Positions 43,993 through 52,370 of a DNA stretch of 64,000 nt are shown here, piece after piece; the first letter of the stretch is position 1, and each line of letters opens with the position of its first letter. The notes beneath the pieces are model-generated. The model had not been told where the DNA came from, made no database searches, and saw only the letters and a list, made by a program, of their open reading frames with translations. Made by a program: the position numbers and the translations under genes. The stretch comes from DASRHT01 sp035293765 (GTDB lineage: Bacteria > Chloroflexota > Ktedonobacteria > Ktedonobacterales > Ktedonobacteraceae). Where the stretch lies: positions 39,262 through 103,261 of the forward strand of contig DATGMF010000008.1 in NCBI GenBank assembly GCA_035293765.1. The letters are read 5' to 3'.

Positions 43993-44916
43993 ATGAGGGC
44001 ATCAGTGTCAATGAGCGATACCTGGACAGAGTTTATCGCCACCAAACGTCCGGCGTTGCGGGAAGAGTTGATTACTGAATACGCGCCTCTTGTGCGTTTT
44101 GTCGTCGGAAGGTTAGGGATACCGCCCACCAGTCTTTTAGATGCTGAAGATCTGATTAGTTATGGCATGATCGGGCTGATCAACGCCATTGATCGCTACG
44201 ATCCGGCGCGTGGGGTGCGCTTCGAAGCATTCGCCACTCCGCGTATTCGTGGGGCCGTCATCGACCAGTTGCGTTCGCTCAACTGGTTGCCGCGTTCAGC
44301 GGTCGCGCGCGTGCGACAAATCGAGCAAGTGTTAGCTGAACTGGAGCAACGGCTGGGACGACCGGCCAGAGAGGGGGAAGCCGCGGCAGCGATGAGCGTC
44401 TCGATAGAACGCTATCGTCAAATGCTGCTTGAGGTCAGCGCGACCGTGCTCTCGCTCGACGCGCCGTTGAGTACGCTGACTCAGGATGATGAGGCAACCT
44501 CGCTGAGCGAGCTGCTAGAGGATCAAAGCGCGCCGGGGCCGGACCTCCAGGTGGAGCGAGGAGAGCTGGTGGTGCTGCTCGGGGACGCGATTGATCGTTT
44601 GCCAGAGAGGGAAAAGTTGCTGCTTTCCTTATACTATCAGGAGGAACTAACGATGAAGGAGATCAGCAAAGTGATGCGCGTTTCCGAGTCCCGCGTGTGC
44701 CAGTTGCACATGCAGGCAATTATGCGCTTACGGGCCGCCTTGAGGCCATATCAATCTGATGAGGCCAGGGACTTCCATGAAACCAATAGCGGTCAGCGCG
44801 TCGTGGAAAGTGTGGATAGCCCGGAAACGGCTGCTCATGAAACTGGGAGATCGAATCATCAGAAGGCTATAGCTAGTAGTGGTAAAGGGAGACGTTCCAG
44901 GCAAGTGATTTCATAG
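43993..44916 (+). CDS. RNA polymerase sigma factor, FliA/WhiG family
   Basis: AAGGAG lies nine bases before ATG 43993; 307 residues. Region 2 contains LLDAEDLISYGMIGLINAID and the -10-binding FEAFATPRIRGAVIDQLRSL; region 3 includes LGRPAREGEAAAAM; region 4 has LPEREKLLLSLYYQEELTMK and a helix-turn-helix ending in SESRVCQLHMQAIMRLR. This is the sigma-28 (FliA/WhiG/SigD) class, which directs flagellar genes in motile bacteria and sporulation in Streptomyces. A polar C-terminal tail of about 50 residues extends past region 4. The next two genes encode FlgM-like and CsrA proteins. Confidence 0.92.
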   Translation: MRASVSMSDTWTEFIATKRPALREELITEYAPLVRFVVGRLGIPPTSLLDAEDLISYGMIGLINAIDRYDPARGVRFEAFATPRIRGAVIDQLRSLNWLPRSAVARVRQIEQVLAELEQRLGRPAREGEAAAAMSVSIERYRQMLLEVSATVLSLDAPLSTLTQDDEATSLSELLEDQSAPGPDLQVERGELVVLLGDAIDRLPEREKLLLSLYYQEELTMKEISKVMRVSESRVCQLHMQAIMRLRAALRPYQSDEARDFHETNSGQRVVESVDSPETAAHETGRSNHQKAIASSGKGRRSRQVIS

Positions 44917-44978
44917 TCAACATGTATCATTACTATCCCTGTTGAGTCGCTGTTTCAGACCGATAGTACAGTGTATAT

Positions 44979-45159
44979 CCAGTATCCTCAAGCGGATCGA
45001 GATACTTCTTTTCTGCGCTCCCGGACTGTAGCTCCCCGATTGATCGTGGGAGCGCGTCAGCAGCGTCGGAGTGCGGAACATTTCAAGGTAGCCACGCCTT
45101 CTCGCCGCCTCCCTGGGGCGCTGTACACGCCATACCCGGGGATGTCAAGTGGAAATGCA
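44979..45159 (+). repeat. Composite dispersed element between sigma and flgM-like genes
   Basis: The best-preserved full copy: left end CAGTATCCTCAAGCGGATCG (from 44980), the hairpin (from 45027, halves CTCCCCGAT and ATCGTGGGAG), GCGTCAGCAGCGTCGGAGTG, TTTCAAGGTAGCCA, and right end GATGTCAAGTGGAAATGCA. The next start codon is about 75 bases downstream. It aligns with copies at 52179-52345 and 23320-23450. Confidence 0.85.
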
Positions 45160-45234
45160 TCATGGATGATTGCGAGTGATTGCTAGAATGTATCACCGGT
45201 AGAGCCACAAAATTTCATAGTGGGAGGGACTTCC

Positions 45235-45528
45235 ATGAAAATAGGCACGCGTCATCTGATTCGTACGAAAAAACAAGTTCGGACGGTGGAAGACGCTTTA
45301 CCAGATTCGCAGATTACACCCTGGCTCGATTGGATTGCTCATTCGGAGCGGCAATCGATGATGCGGCGTGGTATGCGTGCTGCTCAGCTTGGCTCTGAAG
45401 AACGCGCAGCGCGTATCGAGCAACTACAAGCGCAAGTTCAGGCCGGTACCTATACTATTAATAGTAGGGTTCTTGCCGAACGACTGTTGACGAACGAAAC
45501 CCACCTGATGGACGAGCAGGAAAGGTAA
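45235..45528 (+). CDS. FlgM-like anti-sigma-28 factor
   Basis: ATG 45235 with GGGAGGGA upstream gives 97 residues. The C-terminal half carries the FlgM pattern: RAARIEQLQAQVQAGTYTIN followed by SRVLAERLLTNE, matching the family's 'R...I..L...I..G.Y.vd...iA.klL' helix-loop-helix that wraps the sigma factor. The N-terminal half is basic and less conserved. Placed directly after a sigma-28-class gene, it is the likely cognate anti-sigma factor. Confidence 0.85.
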   Translation: MKIGTRHLIRTKKQVRTVEDALPDSQITPWLDWIAHSERQSMMRRGMRAAQLGSEERAARIEQLQAQVQAGTYTINSRVLAERLLTNETHLMDEQER

Positions 45529-45708
45529 CTTTATTTAATTATCCTGAATTGTACCCGCTCTGCGCTAACCTGGCGTCTAGACAACGTAGTAACTCTCTAA
45601 GCGTTCGCTATTCAATTTTTGTGTGGTGGTTTACGTTGAAAGATGCGCCCTCCTGTCGGTCGCCGCGCAGGGACGCCTGGGACATGCTGCTAATGAAGGG
45701 AGCCTTGC

Positions 45709-45918
45709 ATGTTAGTATTGCGACGAAAAGTTGGTGAAAGTATTGTGCTGGCCGGTGTAATTAATATTTCGGTGCTGGCGGTTGAAGGCGAGCGTGTTAA
45801 AATTGGCATTAGCGCGCCACCAGAAATAACGATTGTGCGCGAGGAATTGTTACGTACTGCTACAACGAATACAACCGAAACAACTCCTGATCAAAATGCT
45901 TCAGTACAACATCGTTAG
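45709..45918 (+). CDS. csrA: CsrA/RsmA translational regulator
   Basis: The 69-residue protein starts at ATG 45709 with AAGGGAG upstream. MLVLRRKVGESIVLAG and the VEGERVKIGISAPPEI and VREEL segments are the full CsrA signature (MLVL(T/S)R(K)xxE(S/T)I.I, V....VrlGI.AP..v.v.R.E). It binds GGA motifs in mRNA leaders and in flagellated bacteria is often linked to flagellin (FliW). The acidic/Thr-rich tail after residue 48 is longer than in short CsrA forms. It closes the sigma-FlgM-CsrA module. Confidence 0.93.
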   Translation: MLVLRRKVGESIVLAGVINISVLAVEGERVKIGISAPPEITIVREELLRTATTNTTETTPDQNASVQHR

Positions 45919-45964
45919 AAGATGAGCAACAATAAAACACGGTGATGACGGTAGCGAGGGGACG

Positions 45965-45996
45965 CAGGGCATCTCGCATGGTGCCCTGTATCCCTT
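45965..45996 (+). terminator. Rho-independent terminator after csrA
   Basis: CAGGGCA (45965-45971) and TGCCCTG (45982-45988) form a stem with a 10-base loop, followed by TATCCCTTTTT. The structure lies about 47 bases after csrA and between it and the convergent inositol-phosphate synthase gene. Confidence 0.6.
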
Positions 45997-46011
45997 TTTC
46001 GCTCCCCTGAC

Positions 46012-47160
46012 CTACTCGGTTCTGATTTCCGCTTTATGTCCGTTCGCCTGCTCCTTCACGGTATCATCCTGCGTGGGAAGAGGCACTTCCTGGATAAACG
46101 CTTCGGTCATTTCTCGGGCAATATCGTCATGATGCTGCACCGGAGGCGACTTCATCAGGTAGGCGCTTGGCCCTTCCAGCGTGCCGCTCAGGCCGCGATC
46201 CAGCCCGAGTTTGACCATGCGTAGCGCATCGATGACCACGCCTGCCGAGTTGGGTGAGTCCCATACCTCCAGCTTGAGCTCTACATTGAGCGGAACATCG
46301 CCGAAGGTGCGGCCCTCCAGGCGGATATAGGCCCATTTGCGGTCGGTCAGCCACGCGACATAATCGGAAGGCCCGATGTGAACGTTGTCGTTGCCAATCT
46401 CATAATCGAGCTGGCTCGTCACCGAGTTGGTTTTGCTGATCTTCTTCGACTCCAGGCGATCACGCTCCAGCATATTGTAGAAGTCGGTGTTGCCGCCCAC
46501 ATTGAGCTGCATCGTGCGCTCCACCTTGACGCCGCGTTCGCGGAAGAGACGCGTCAGCATGCGGTGAACGATGGTGGCTCCGACCTGGCTTTTGATGTCG
46601 TCGCCAATCATGGGCAGCTTTGCCTCTTTGAAGCGATCCTGCCAGTATTGCTCGCGCGCAATAAAGACGGGGATACAGTTCACAAAGCCAACGCCCGCGC
46701 GCAGAATTTGCTCAACATACCACTTCGTCGCCGTCTCGGAGCCGACGGGCAGGTAGTTGATCACCACATCAGTGCCGGTATCATTGAGGATCTTCACGAT
46801 GTCGTTGGTCTGTCCGGGCGCTTTCTGGATCACCTGGGAGAGATACTTGCCCAGCCCGTCGTGGGTCATGCCGCGATAGACCTTTGCCCCCAGTTTCGGC
46901 ACCTCGGCGAAACGATAGGTATTGTTCGGGGTTGTAAAGATGGCCTCGCTGATATCCTTTCCCACCTTATTGGCATCTATATCGAAAGCCGCGGAAAACT
47001 CAATATCCCGAATATGATAGCCGCCCAGATCCACATGCATCAGACCCGGCACAAAATCGTCTGGCTGCGCCTCCCGATAATACTGGACGCCCTGTACAAG
47101 GGAGCTTGCGCAGTTGCCTACACCTATCACCGCTACGCGTACTTTCTTATTCGCCGTCAT
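46012..47160 (-). CDS. ino1: Myo-inositol-1-phosphate synthase, actinobacterial type
   Basis: The 382-residue protein has the NAD-binding start [20 protein letters not shown] (about residue 8), and conserved family segments [36 protein letters not shown] (about 200) and [13 protein letters not shown], and the catalytic Lys/Asp region around [12 protein letters not shown]. It converts glucose-6-phosphate to 1L-myo-inositol-1-phosphate, for inositol lipids or compatible solutes. AAGGAG precedes the ATG. It is alone in its direction; 462 bases separate it from the divergent phosphodiesterase gene. Symbol by family. Confidence 0.93.
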   Translation of the reverse strand: MTANKKVRVAVIGVGNCASSLVQGVQYYREAQPDDFVPGLMHVDLGGYHIRDIEFSAAFDIDANKVGKDISEAIFTTPNNTYRFAEVPKLGAKVYRGMTHDGLGKYLSQVIQKAPGQTNDIVKILNDTGTDVVINYLPVGSETATKWYVEQILRAGVGFVNCIPVFIAREQYWQDRFKEAKLPMIGDDIKSQVGATIVHRMLTRLFRERGVKVERTMQLNVGGNTDFYNMLERDRLESKKISKTNSVTSQLDYEIGNDNVHIGPSDYVAWLTDRKWAYIRLEGRTFGDVPLNVELKLEVWDSPNSAGVVIDALRMVKLGLDRGLSGTLEGPSAYLMKSPPVQHHDDIAREMTEAFIQEVPLPTQDDTVKEQANGHKAEIRTE

Positions 47161-47622
47161 GGTAAAACTCCTTTTGCTCGCACTATACCTGGTCTGGAAG
47201 GGCAGGGGCCAGCCCTGCCCCTACAGAAGAATTTGCGATCTCGCATTCTTAACTATACCGCCATTTCCAGACAATTGCTATGCACTGGCTTACAGGCGGG
47301 ATGTGAATTCTCTTACAGAAGTGTCCGATATTCTTTAATAGCGAGACTCTGTTTAAAGGGAGTCCGCTCAGCTTTTGCTAAAAGCGGTAAGGTGCCTATT
47401 GCTGTGATGCGATGGTCGGATCATCAGGCAAGGGCGCTGCAATTGATATCTGCCGATTGGCGCAAATATTACAATTATAAAGGCAGAGTACTGTTAAATG
47501 ATCGTAACAGGTCCCGTGAGATAAGTAATCAATGCTAAACCGTTTGGAAGCATGTCATTATAATTGCATATGATGTGTTTCGCGTGGAAGATGTATTTCA
47601 GGTTGAAAGGCTTCTACTAGTC
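47161..47622. other. Divergent intergenic region
   Basis: About 460 bases with no gene. It contains a family-2 palindrome (47200-47225). A TATAAT near 47558 lacks a good -35 partner. Extension of the phosphodiesterase frame back to 47575 has no ribosome binding site. Confidence 0.55.
47200..47225. repeat. GC-rich palindrome (family 2)
   Basis: GGGCAGGGGCCAGCCCTGCC followed by CCTACAG; self-complementary around the centre. Lies upstream of the inositol-phosphate synthase gene. Confidence 0.75.
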
Positions 47623-49023
47623 ATGAGTCAGCGAAAAAAAGTCCTTGTGATTGGTCTGGATTGTGTAGAGCCAACGCTGGTCTTTGAGCAGTGGCGTGAC
47701 GAGCTACCGCATTTCAAGCGGGTGATGGATGGCGGCGTGTGGGGGCGGCTGGAGAGCTGCACCCCGGCTATCACCGTGCCTGCCTGGAGCTCGATGATGT
47801 CAAGCCGTGACCCGGGCGTGCTGGGCTTCTACGGATTCCGCAATCGCGGCGATTACTCCTATGAGAAACAGACGCTCGCTAATGCTAATTCTGTCAAAGT
47901 TGATCGCGTGTGGGATATCCTTTCACGCGCAGGCAAGAAGGTCATCACCATCGGCGTGCCGCAAACCTATCCTCCTAAGCCGGTCAATGGCATCCAGGTG
48001 GGGTGTTTTCTCTCGCCCTCGACGACGAATCCTGAGCGTCCTTACACCTATCCAGCTTCCGCTATGCAGGAAATAGCGTCGCTGGTTGGAGAATACCTGG
48101 TTGATGTCCCCAACTTCCGCACCAATGATAAAGATTTCCTGCTGCGCCAGATCTATACCATGACGGAGAAGCGTTTCAAACTGGTGAAACGCTGGATAGC
48201 GGAAAAAGACTGGGATTTCTTCATGTTTGTTGAGATGGGCACGGACCGCATTCATCATGGATTGTGGAAATACCACGATCCCGGCCATCCCAGACACGAG
48301 GCGCATCCGGTCTATAGCCAGAGCATCCACGACTATTACCTCTATCTTGATAACGAGATCGGCCAGATCTTAGAGCTTGTGGATGATGACACCACTGTTT
48401 TCATCGTGTCCGATCACGGCGCGAAAAAGATGGATGGCGGCATTTGCGTCAACGAATGGTTGATGTGCGAGGGCTATTTAACGCTCAAAAATAAGCCAGA
48501 GCAACGTACCTCCATCGATACCTGCGGGATCGACTGGAGCCGCACAAAAGTCTGGGGCGATGGCGGGTATTATGCCCGCATCTTCCTCAACGTTGAGGGG
48601 CGCGAGCCGCAGGGCATCGTCAACCCCGGCGAGGTGGAAGCCTTGCGCGACGAGCTGAAAACCAAACTTGAGGCCATTGTTGACCCGCATGGAGTCAATA
48701 TCGGCACTAAGGTTTTCAAGCCCCAGGAAATTTATCAGCAATGCAATGGCTTCCCGCCTGATCTGATCGTCTACTTCGGTGATCTCTTCTGGCGCTCGGT
48801 GGGCACCGTTGGCTACGATTCGATTTATACGTTTGAGAATGACACCGGTCCCGATGACTGCAATCATGCCCAATATGGCATGGTCATCAAGCGCGATCCG
48901 GCGCTCAATCAAGGGCCAGGAGGGCGAGAGCTGTCCGGGCTGCAACTGATGGATATGGCCCCGACGATCTTGCAACACTTGGAAGTTCCTATCCCGATGG
49001 ATATGCAGGGGAAGCCGTTTTAG
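47623..49023 (+). CDS. Alkaline phosphatase superfamily phosphodiesterase
   Basis: ATG 47623 with AAAGG upstream gives 466 residues. N-terminal metal site KVLVIGLDCVEPTL (Asp about residue 12), the nucleophile region ITVPAWSSMMSSRDPG (about 60), MGTDRIHHGLWKYHD (about 205) with metal Asp and His, and FIVSDHGAKKMDGG (about 265) with the Asp-His pair are all present, so it should be active. The type I phosphodiesterase/phosphoglycerate-mutase-like subgroup fits best. It is the first gene of a rightward set with cysC, sat and heptose-phosphate genes, so it may act on a sugar-phosphate or nucleotide. Its paralogue at 2494 has lost the catalytic pairs. Confidence 0.85.
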   Translation: MSQRKKVLVIGLDCVEPTLVFEQWRDELPHFKRVMDGGVWGRLESCTPAITVPAWSSMMSSRDPGVLGFYGFRNRGDYSYEKQTLANANSVKVDRVWDILSRAGKKVITIGVPQTYPPKPVNGIQVGCFLSPSTTNPERPYTYPASAMQEIASLVGEYLVDVPNFRTNDKDFLLRQIYTMTEKRFKLVKRWIAEKDWDFFMFVEMGTDRIHHGLWKYHDPGHPRHEAHPVYSQSIHDYYLYLDNEIGQILELVDDDTTVFIVSDHGAKKMDGGICVNEWLMCEGYLTLKNKPEQRTSIDTCGIDWSRTKVWGDGGYYARIFLNVEGREPQGIVNPGEVEALRDELKTKLEAIVDPHGVNIGTKVFKPQEIYQQCNGFPPDLIVYFGDLFWRSVGTVGYDSIYTFENDTGPDDCNHAQYGMVIKRDPALNQGPGGRELSGLQLMDMAPTILQHLEVPIPMDMQGKPF

Positions 49024-49091
49024 TTGGCAGCAACAAGCGGGAAGTACCTATTTTTTCTGCTGAAAAGCTATGAAGGAAGTGTCTTGAAATT

Positions 49092-49159
49092 CCGAGCGAC
49101 AACGACGTTGACACGTCCTGTAGCTCCCCGATTGATCGTGGGAGCGCTCAGTCGCTCGG
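49092..49159 (+). repeat. Hairpin element flanked by inverted arms, upstream of cysC
   Basis: The dispersed hairpin (49124-49144, halves CTCCCCGAT and ATCGTGGGAG) lies between CCGAGCGAC (49092-49100) and GTCGCTCGG (49151-49159), a perfect 9-bp inverted pair. The element ends 18 bases before the cysC start, and overlaps its leader. Confidence 0.8.
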
Positions 49160-49177
49160 CAAGGAGGTATTCATACA

Positions 49178-49792
49178 ATGTCAGATACCGGCTTTACTAT
49201 CTGGTTTACCGGCCTCTCCGGCGCGGGCAAAAGTACGCTCTCCGAGGTGATTGAGCAGCGTCTTAGAGCGCGAGGCCGCAAAGTGGAAGTGCTTGATGGC
49301 GATATTGTGCGCACTCATCTGAGCAAGGGGCTTGGCTTTAGCCGCGAAGATCGCGATATCAACATTAAGCGTATCGCGTTCGTGTGCAGTATGCTGACCC
49401 GCAATGGCGTTGTCTGCATCTCCGCCGCCATCTCTCCCTACCGGGAAGCACGCGAATGGGCGCGTAAAGAAATCGGGAACTTTGTTGAAGTCTATGTGAA
49501 GTGCCCGCTTGATGTCTGCCGCGAGCGCGATGTCAAAGGTCTGTACAAACTCGTTGACGAGGGCAAAATCAAGAACTTTACCGGCGTTGACGATCCATAC
49601 GAGGAGCCGGAGCGTCCAGAACTGGTAATTCATACAGATAAAGAAACGGTTGAGGAGAGCATCCAGCGCATCTTTGCCAAATTGGAGCAACTGGGCTATC
49701 TGGCTGTAGGGGCAGGGCTTGCCCCTGCCCTGTCAGAGGACGACGAGGCAAAGCATGTAACGGATCGCCTGGCCGCTTTGGGATATCTCTAA
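49178..49792 (+). CDS. cysC: Adenylylsulfate kinase CysC with repeat-derived C-terminal extension
   Basis: AAGGAGG lies before ATG 49178; 204 residues. The kinase has [20 protein letters not shown] (P-loop, about residue 8), [20 protein letters not shown] (about 39), [14 protein letters not shown] (about 86) and [16 protein letters not shown]. It phosphorylates adenosine-5'-phosphosulfate to PAPS. Normal CysC ends near EQLGYL (about 174); here the chain continues [20 protein letters not shown] and [19 protein letters not shown] is encoded by a family-2 palindrome (49705-49730), so the insertion happened inside the gene without frameshift. sat follows 100 bases downstream. Confidence 0.92.
   Translation: MSDTGFTIWFTGLSGAGKSTLSEVIEQRLRARGRKVEVLDGDIVRTHLSKGLGFSREDRDINIKRIAFVCSMLTRNGVVCISAAISPYREAREWARKEIGNFVEVYVKCPLDVCRERDVKGLYKLVDEGKIKNFTGVDDPYEEPERPELVIHTDKETVEESIQRIFAKLEQLGYLAVGAGLAPALSEDDEAKHVTDRLAALGYL
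49705..49730. repeat. GC-rich palindrome (family 2) inside cysC
   Basis: TGTAGGGGCAGGGCTTGCCC followed by CTGCCC; inverted arms GGGGCAGGGC and GCCCCTGCCC-like. It encodes residues [10 protein letters not shown] in the cysC tail and belongs to the same family as 2473, 47200 and 51081. Confidence 0.8.
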
Positions 49793-49893
49793 CGTTGAAA
49801 GATGAGCGTGGAGGACGCGATAAAGCGGGTATGTACGCGGAATGCGATAAAGCGGACGCGATAAATCGAGTCCCTACGAAAGAGGAGATGAGA

Positions 49894-51072
49894 ATGGTGA
49901 CAGATGGTTTGATCGCCCCTCATGGTGGCGCATTGATATTGAACATGGCAAGCGAGGGAGAGGCTGCCGAACTGAAGCAAAAAGCCAGCACGCTGCCCAG
50001 GATCGTCGTGGGCTCGCGTCAACTGGCCGACCTGGAGATGCTGGCGATAGGCGCGTACAGCCCGCTCAAGGGCTTTATGAACGGGAGCGAGTACCGCAGC
50101 GTCGTAAAAGAGATGCACCTGAGCAATGGCCTGCCCTGGACCATACCGGTCACGCTTCCGGTAACCGCAGAGCAGGCGGCATCGCTGCGCAGCGGCTCGC
50201 AGATAGCCCTTGTCGATGCCCAGGATGCGCTTCAGGCGGTGATGACGGTTGAAGAGAAGTTCGATTACGACAAACGGCTTGAGGCCCGCCATGTCTATCG
50301 TACAGAGGAAGAAGCCCATCCAGGAGTGAAGATCGTCTATCAACAGGGCGATGTGTTGCTGGGTGGCGCGGTGCGTGTTGTCGCGCTCCAGGAACAGCAC
50401 TTTGCCCGTTACCGTTACACGCCGCAGCAAGCGCGCGCCCTGTTTGCCGAGCGCGGCTGGCAGCGTGTGGTCGGGTTTCAGACGCGCAACCCCGTGCATC
50501 GCGCGCACGAATACATCCAGAAGTGCGCCCTGGAGACCGTCGATGGCCTCTTCCTGCATCCTCTGGTTGGCGATACCAAAGGGGATGATATTCCCGCCGC
50601 CGTACGCATGCGCTGCTACGAGGTGTTGCTGGAGAACTATTATCCCGAGGATCGCGTCCTGCTCGGCGTCTTGCCTGCTGCCATGCGCTATGCTGGTCCG
50701 CGTGAAGCGATCTTCCACGCCATCATGCGCAAAAACTATGGCTGCTCGCACTTTATCGTAGGGCGCGACCATGCAGGCGTCGGTAACTACTACGGCACGT
50801 ATGATGCGCATCACATTTTTGCCGAATTTGACCCTGCCAGGCTGGCAATCACGCCGATGTTCTTTGATCACACCTTCTTCTGCAAGGTTTGCGATGCTAT
50901 GGCCTCGCAGAAAACCTGCCCGCATGGTAGCGATCAACACATCACCTTGAGCGGGACGAAGGTGCGCCAGATGTTGCAGGCGGGCGAAGTGCCGCCGCGC
51001 GCCTTTTCGCGTCCAGAAGTCGCGGCAGTATTAATCGAGGCCATGCGACAACCTATCGGGTCGGGATCGTAA
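49894..51072 (+). CDS. sat: Sulfate adenylyltransferase (ATP sulfurylase, Sat type)
   Basis: ATG 49894 has AGAGGAG six bases upstream; the frame upstream of it reads through repeat-like GATAAAGCG sequence and is not used. 392 residues. Motifs: [30 protein letters not shown] (substrate-binding QTRNP and HRAHE, about residue 197), [13 protein letters not shown], and [17 protein letters not shown] (about 294). Three Cys/His near [18 protein letters not shown] may bind zinc, as in some Sat enzymes. It forms APS from ATP and sulfate; with CysC it makes PAPS, the donor for sulfotransferases or for sulfite production. Confidence 0.94.
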   Translation: MVTDGLIAPHGGALILNMASEGEAAELKQKASTLPRIVVGSRQLADLEMLAIGAYSPLKGFMNGSEYRSVVKEMHLSNGLPWTIPVTLPVTAEQAASLRSGSQIALVDAQDALQAVMTVEEKFDYDKRLEARHVYRTEEEAHPGVKIVYQQGDVLLGGAVRVVALQEQHFARYRYTPQQARALFAERGWQRVVGFQTRNPVHRAHEYIQKCALETVDGLFLHPLVGDTKGDDIPAAVRMRCYEVLLENYYPEDRVLLGVLPAAMRYAGPREAIFHAIMRKNYGCSHFIVGRDHAGVGNYYGTYDAHHIFAEFDPARLAITPMFFDHTFFCKVCDAMASQKTCPHGSDQHITLSGTKVRQMLQAGEVPPRAFSRPEVAAVLIEAMRQPIGSGS

Positions 51073-51080
51073 AAATCTCA

Positions 51081-51118
51081 GGCTGGGGGAAGGGCAGGGG
51101 CCAGCCCTTCCCCCAGCC
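51081..51118. repeat. 38-bp GC-rich palindrome (family 2) between sat and hddA-like gene
   Basis: Arms GGCTGGGGGAAGGGC (51081-51095) and GCCCTTCCCCCAGCC (51104-51118) are perfect 15-bp complements with an 8-base loop. It has no T-run. In mRNA it would form a very stable hairpin between two co-oriented genes and could affect transcript stability. Confidence 0.85.
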
Positions 51119-51164
51119 TATGGCTGTCGGCAAAGCAGAGCGGGATACGAGGAGGGTAGAAGAG

Positions 51165-52223
51165 ATGTTAATTGCCAGGGCGCCGATGCGCATCAGCTTT
51201 GGGGGTGGGGGCACTGATCTGGAGGCATATTACGCTCGCTACGGTGGGATGGTGGTGAGTAGCGCGATCAATAAATATTTTTATGCCATTATGACAACCG
51301 ATGAAACCGATGATCTTCAGGTGATCTCGGCAGATTATCGCTCGCTGTTTCGTCACACGCCCTACAATGACCTCTTCTGGGATGGGGATCTCGCGCTGCC
51401 CAAAGCAGTGTTGCATCATTTCGGCATTCGTCGAGGCGTGAACCTGTTCGTCGCCAGCGAGGTGCCCCCGGGTACCGGTCTGGGCTCATCGAGCGCCGCA
51501 GCCGTCACATTGGTGCGGGCCATCTCGACCTTGATTGAGCAGCCTATGACCAGGCAGCAGACCGCAGAACTGGCCTCATACATTGAAATCGGCAAAATGG
51601 GCATGCCTATCGGGAAGCAGGATCAGTACGCCTCAGCTTTCGGAGGCTTAAATGCCATCACTTTTGCCAGCGAAGGGGTAACGGTTGAGCCGTTACGGAT
51701 CGATCCCGAGGTGCGAGACACCCTGGAACGCCGCCTGCTGCTATTTTTCACCGGAAGTTCCCGCGAGTCAACCTCCATTCTCAAGCATCAGCGCAGGTCC
51801 ACCGAAGAGCGCGACGAAGGGGTGCTGGAAGCGTTGCATCGCATAAAGCGCGTCGCCGAGGAGGTGCAGCGCTGCCTGGAGCGTGGCGATTTAGAAGAAT
51901 TTGCCGGCCTTCTGCACTATTCCTGGCAAGAAAAGCGCCGCCTTGCCCCTAACCTCTCAAGCCGGTTCATCGACGAGTGTTACGAACTGGCCTTACAACA
52001 CGGCGCGTCGGCAGGCAAAATTACCGGTGCGGGCGGTGGTGGTTTTCTCTTACTGTATTGCCGGGAAGAAGCCCAGGAGGCCGTTACCTATGCCCTGGAA
52101 GAGCGGGGATTGAAGCGCATGAATTTTCACTTCGACCACCAGGGCGCAACAGTAGTGCTGAACGTCGCTAACTTCTTTCAGTACCCTCAAGCGGGCCGTG
52201 CTACTTCGCTTCCGCGTGCCTGA
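51165..52223 (+). CDS. hddA: GHMP-family sugar kinase, D-glycero-D-manno-heptose-7-phosphate kinase-like
   Basis: ATG 51165 has GAGGAGGG upstream; 352 residues. MLIARAPMRISFGGGGTDLE at the start, VPPGTGLGSSSAAAVTLVRA (ATP loop, about residue 100) and GKITGAGGGGFLLLYC (about 285) are the three GHMP kinase motifs, and the N-terminal GGGGTDLEAYY is typical of the heptose kinase HddA. It probably phosphorylates heptose-7-phosphate at C1 on the way to GDP-heptose. gmhA follows. The last residues, FQYPQAGRATSLPRA, are encoded by the left end of a composite repeat (52179-52223), so the original C-terminus was replaced or extended. Confidence 0.85.
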   Translation: MLIARAPMRISFGGGGTDLEAYYARYGGMVVSSAINKYFYAIMTTDETDDLQVISADYRSLFRHTPYNDLFWDGDLALPKAVLHHFGIRRGVNLFVASEVPPGTGLGSSSAAAVTLVRAISTLIEQPMTRQQTAELASYIEIGKMGMPIGKQDQYASAFGGLNAITFASEGVTVEPLRIDPEVRDTLERRLLLFFTGSSRESTSILKHQRRSTEERDEGVLEALHRIKRVAEEVQRCLERGDLEEFAGLLHYSWQEKRRLAPNLSSRFIDECYELALQHGASAGKITGAGGGGFLLLYCREEAQEAVTYALEERGLKRMNFHFDHQGATVVLNVANFFQYPQAGRATSLPRA

Positions 52224-52345
52224 ACTGTCGCTCCCCGATTGATCGTGGGAGCGTTGGAACGCGGAAAGTTTCAAGGTAGCCATCGGCTCCCGCCCTTCTT
52301 GAGGGAAAGATGTAACATCGAGTCCTAAGATGTCAAGTGGAATAC
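52179..52345 (+). repeat. Composite dispersed element between hddA-like gene and gmhA
   Basis: CAGTACCCTCAAGCGGGCCG (left end), the hairpin at 52231-52251, TTTCAAGGTAGCCA, GGCTCCCGCC and right end GATGTCAAGTGGAA. The left 45 bases are coding sequence for the upstream kinase; the right end lies about 26 bases before the gmhA start. Confidence 0.85.
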
Positions 52346-52370
52346 ACGATGGAGGGAAGGAAATACCGTC

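Noticed and set aside
46378..47538. 386-codon plus-strand frame opposite the inositol-phosphate synthase
   Set aside because: Antisense shadow in a GC-rich gene; the synthase on the minus strand has all family motifs.
49789..50940. 383-codon minus-strand frame opposite sat
   Set aside because: Antisense shadow; sat has complete motifs and start site.
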